A stretch of 64,000 bases of DNA from Chaunax sp. Z400. Its lineage: Eukaryota; Chordata; Actinopteri; Lophiiformes; Chaunacidae. The stretch's first letter is position 1. Every line of letters begins with the position of its first letter. Both the position numbers and the translations under genes were made by a program. The stretch lies in contig CM075184.1 of NCBI GenBank assembly GCA_037577475.1, positions 11,717,594 to 11,781,593 of the forward strand, given 5' to 3'. This document shows, in pieces, positions 60,755 through 64,000 of the stretch. Under the pieces are notes generated by a model. It made no database searches and was not told the DNA's origin. It was given only the letters and a program-made list of their open reading frames with translations.

Positions 60755-63700
60755 CAGTCCCCATCTTCTTCAGCTGTTGAAGAGAATGTTGCAACACTGT
60801 TTTGCGGTGAAGCTACAAGAAATGCTTTGTGGACTAAGAAACGTCAGCGTCTGTCTATTGACATGGGGATGAGTAAATGATGCATGGATTTTCATTTTTA
60901 GGTGAACTGTTCCTTTAAGTTGTGTGAATTCATACTGTAGCATCTTGAGGCAGGTGTGTAAATAAATCTCCCATCAACTTGTAATGCTTAGAAAAGATCA
61001 TCAGTCGTTGTGTGCCAACCCACTGGGGAGGTAAAAGTATGGTAATATGAAAATACAATACTGCACCCTTAAACGTTTCCATGAGAAGAATGGTGTAATG
61101 TGTGAATTGTGAACTTTTTATATTCAGGACTGAGCATACTGTTCTCAGTTTAATTATAAGTGTCACATACAGACAGAAGAAAACAAGTCAGAGTGCTGCC
61201 ACAGCACAGTCTCTTCTTCACACTTGTCACAGCTTCTGCTGCTTCTGTCACCGTCTGCTACTGTATTCCAGGAAAAGACCCCATCACTCAGAGGTGTAAG
61301 ACGACACCTGACAGGAAACAATATCTCGGCACATGGTCACAGGCTGCTCTCAAACATTCATGCCAGTGAATTTGGCGTTCACCGTTTCCCCTCTGCATGG
61401 AAACCTAACGCCAGGCTGCTGCATGCTCTGGCCCCTGAAACCCAATCGCTCGAATCCCAAAAGGTACCTGCCTGATGCTCCTCTCGCGGGGCTGCGAGTG
61501 GAAAACCTGTCAGCAACAATTATGCTTAGACAAATAGGCGAACTCTTCTTTTACATTCAGAAAATGGCAGTAGGCCTTCTGCCTGACAAATTCAGCATGA
61601 CTGAGGCCACTGACCTCCCCAGAGGAACATTTACCAGCTTCTGCACTTAGATCCAGGGGCGCTGACCTTGGATTTATTCCCCTGGCATATTTGTTTCACT
61701 CTCAGTTTATTAAATTTGGCAGTCAATGACATTGGATAGATGTGGTATAAAGGATAGATATAGCATTTTACAGCATTGTTAACATTTATACTGGTGCAGA
61801 AAAATAGAGATGGAGATAGACTGATAAGTGGACAGACAAATAGACTGAAATCTAGAGTTCATTCTATGCAGACATCCTGACAAACTGCATTATGCAGCCA
61901 TGTCTGAAGAAAAGTGAGTAGTTAGATGATCTCTGTTGGATTTATCTCATAGCCTAACAGCTCCTTTGAGAACGCGAGGCTTAAGCAGCTTGTTAGGTTT
62001 CAAATCTTTCTGTACACAAATTGAGAAGAAATCACAGTTTGGGTTGTCAGGATAAGGTGTTAGTACTTGGATAAGATTGTCCTGAGAGTAAATTCAATTC
62101 ACTTCTCACCGCTTCCTCGTAAACAGTGAGGAAATTGATAGTGTCACATCTTTTCTCGGTTAAATAAGAACTGTCTAATCCACATATTCATGGTGTTTGA
62201 GTGTTTACGCTGTCTCTTCTTCAGCAGAATCTACTGAGGTTCAATATTTTCCAAAAAGCTGATTTCTTGGCATTGTCAAAATATTAAATTTCAGATGCTG
62301 AGAGCTGCACTCACAGATCCCAAGATAGAGCCTCTGACAGATCTTCATCAATCTCTGACACTTCAAGGTGTGAAAATGGAAAGGAGTCAAGGGTCAAACT
62401 GTCCAAAACAGGCCCGGCCTCATCTGTACCCAGCAGGTCTGGCATCTTTGTGTCAGGGCCTCCCGCAGCACATAAATGGATCCTCGCTGACAATCATCGC
62501 CGGCTGTCTCCGAGATAAGGTGGAGGTGAGTCTATTTCTGTTTGTGTTTTCTCTGCTCATGTGGTGGAAGAAACGTAACAGGTGACCGAGTGTGTCATCT
62601 TCCACCTCGATCATCCCTCCTCTTTATGCCAAACAAATCCTGTACGCCGCGCTCAAACAGGTGAAGCATGATAGCCCGAAGTGGCTGCACAGCTGGGTCA
62701 CCGCTGAGCACCTTGTCGCTCTGACACATTTGTGAATAGCAGCTCAATTCATTCGGCTGCAGATTGTGCGATTCTGCCAGAGCAGCTCGATCTCATAAAT
62801 GATGCCGCTTGAAAAGAGAGAAAAAACAAGGCGGGGATCTGACCGACGTTGGAATTAGTCATGTGATTGGTCTCGCTCTGTTCATCTGCAGGAGATCAAA
62901 TGAAGTGTATTCCCCAAACTCCCAAGGATGCTGGGAGCAGAGAGGCAGGTATAACTTCAAGATTGGTGGGGAGGATGGTTTCAGTGTTGAAAAGCACTTG
63001 GGGTAAGTGTATGAAGGGAAATTTCTGTTTGTTGTCATGGTAACAGGGAGTGTGGTCTGGAGTAAAAACATATCCCTAGCATAGAGGCTTGATCAGGATC
63101 CAGCAGCTCCTTACAGCAAAGCTCCCCTCCTCCATTTTCAATGTGGGGCGCTCCGATTGTGTTGCAAATGTTTAATGATCCATGATGCTTTGAATCATAT
63201 GAAATACACAGATCAGCAGAGCTGAAGAGAAACAGGCAAACCATTGAATGTAAATCTGTGGCTCTATCAGGGTTGGATTTAGAAGTATGGGTGTGTTATT
63301 GTTGAGGGGAGCCTGTGGAATACATTTATTTCAATGGGTTCATGTGATTTCAATGAAACCATGCATAAAGGTGAGAAAAACACAACAACAACAACATTTA
63401 CTCTAAGGCTGACACTGAACAATGTCACATTTTAATCATGGTTCAAATATTCCTCTGACAGTCTGAGGACAAAAATCATATGACATGAACTCGTTACCAA
63501 AATGATGTATTGTGATACCAGTACTCCTAGAAATACTTTCCTCAGGCCATTTGAGCAGTGGTAGCCAGGACAGTTTTAGATGAGCTGCCAGATTTCTGCA
63601 GAATAAACACTAATCTCTGCAAGCTTGATTGATTCCCGTTGGATTTTATTTGCTGCAGGACTGAAATCAGCAGGATCTAAATCTTTATCCTGTTCATTCT

Positions 63701-64000
63701 TCCTGCCACTTGAAACTCGTACTGTAAGGATAATATGTAAGGATAAATGGAACAAGATATCAGCGACATTCACATGACAATATCCAACAGACATTAATGA
63801 GTTGGAGAAACTTCTTTGGTATCTGAGGGATCACCAGATGGCGAGACAATAAAAAACTCTAAAGGAATACTTGAAGATGCCTACATTGCAATTATATCTT
63901 TTGTATACTTATATTGTGTACAGTTCCCACAAATGATCCATGTTTTATCTTTTTGGCATAGTCCTGGATAGATCAAGTGTAAAATTGAATTTTACAACTA
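60755..64000. other. Gene-free right end
   Basis: No gene is supported. Two stretches (61190-61690 and 62590-62900) are GC-richer and lack simple repeats and known repeat phrases. They could be conserved non-coding elements or an exon I cannot recognise. Open frames in three frames overlap at 61102-61650, with no preferred one. Confidence 0.4.

Noticed and set aside
7661..64000. Linked gene fshb, expected near kcna4 from vertebrate synteny
   Set aside because: I could not see its cysteine-rich exons by eye. It may lie outside the window; not claimed either way.

Overview
The window is animal nuclear DNA, most probably from a ray-finned (percomorph-type) teleost. It is AT-rich and has one recognisable protein-coding gene, an intronless Shaker-type potassium channel CDS. 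The rest carries many simple repeats and remnants of interspersed families typical of fish genomes: Tc1/mariner, PIF/Harbinger, hAT-like elements, L2-tailed SINE-like copies and MITEs. There are no prokaryotic features such as operons, CRISPR arrays or ribosome binding sites.

The gene is kcna4 (Kv1.4), a 683-codon CDS at 5180-7231 on the + strand. It has the N-terminal inactivation segment, T1 domain, six membrane segments, a TTVGYGD selectivity filter, PVP gate and C-terminal TDV. Upstream lies a GC/CpG-richer region (about 3450-5179) with a candidate spliced 5' leader: donor at 4251, acceptor ending 4571, donor at 5010, acceptor ending 5150. The leader holds several upstream ORFs. A diverged RE1/NRSE-like motif sits at 3611-3631. 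The first AATAAA after the stop is at 7642.

The remaining ~56 kb to the right, and the first 3.4 kb, show no gene I can support. They hold (i) four copies of a MITE with TACCTCTGCCAAG-type ends; (ii) at least three copies, plus one isolated tail, of an L2/SINE-like repeat, one of which is split by a deleted Tc1 element; (iii) three copies of a second SINE-like 3' module; (iv) a broken Tc1/mariner transposase at about 30.1-30.8 kb; (v) a Harbinger-like element at 35.96-36.77 kb with a SANT-like coding scrap; (vi) a ~1 kb TIR element at 39.70-40.71 kb; (vii) a 33-bp minisatellite at 49.25-49.87 kb with a two-type higher-order pattern, plus one orphan unit 1.26 kb away beside a SINE tail; and (viii) several perfect or near-perfect palindromes.

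I found no convincing new multi-gene system. The most informative signals are the leader architecture of kcna4, the minisatellite and its possible seed, the nested Tc1-in-SINE insertion, and the isolated long palindromes. Family names for repeats are from memory of consensus phrases; no database search was run.
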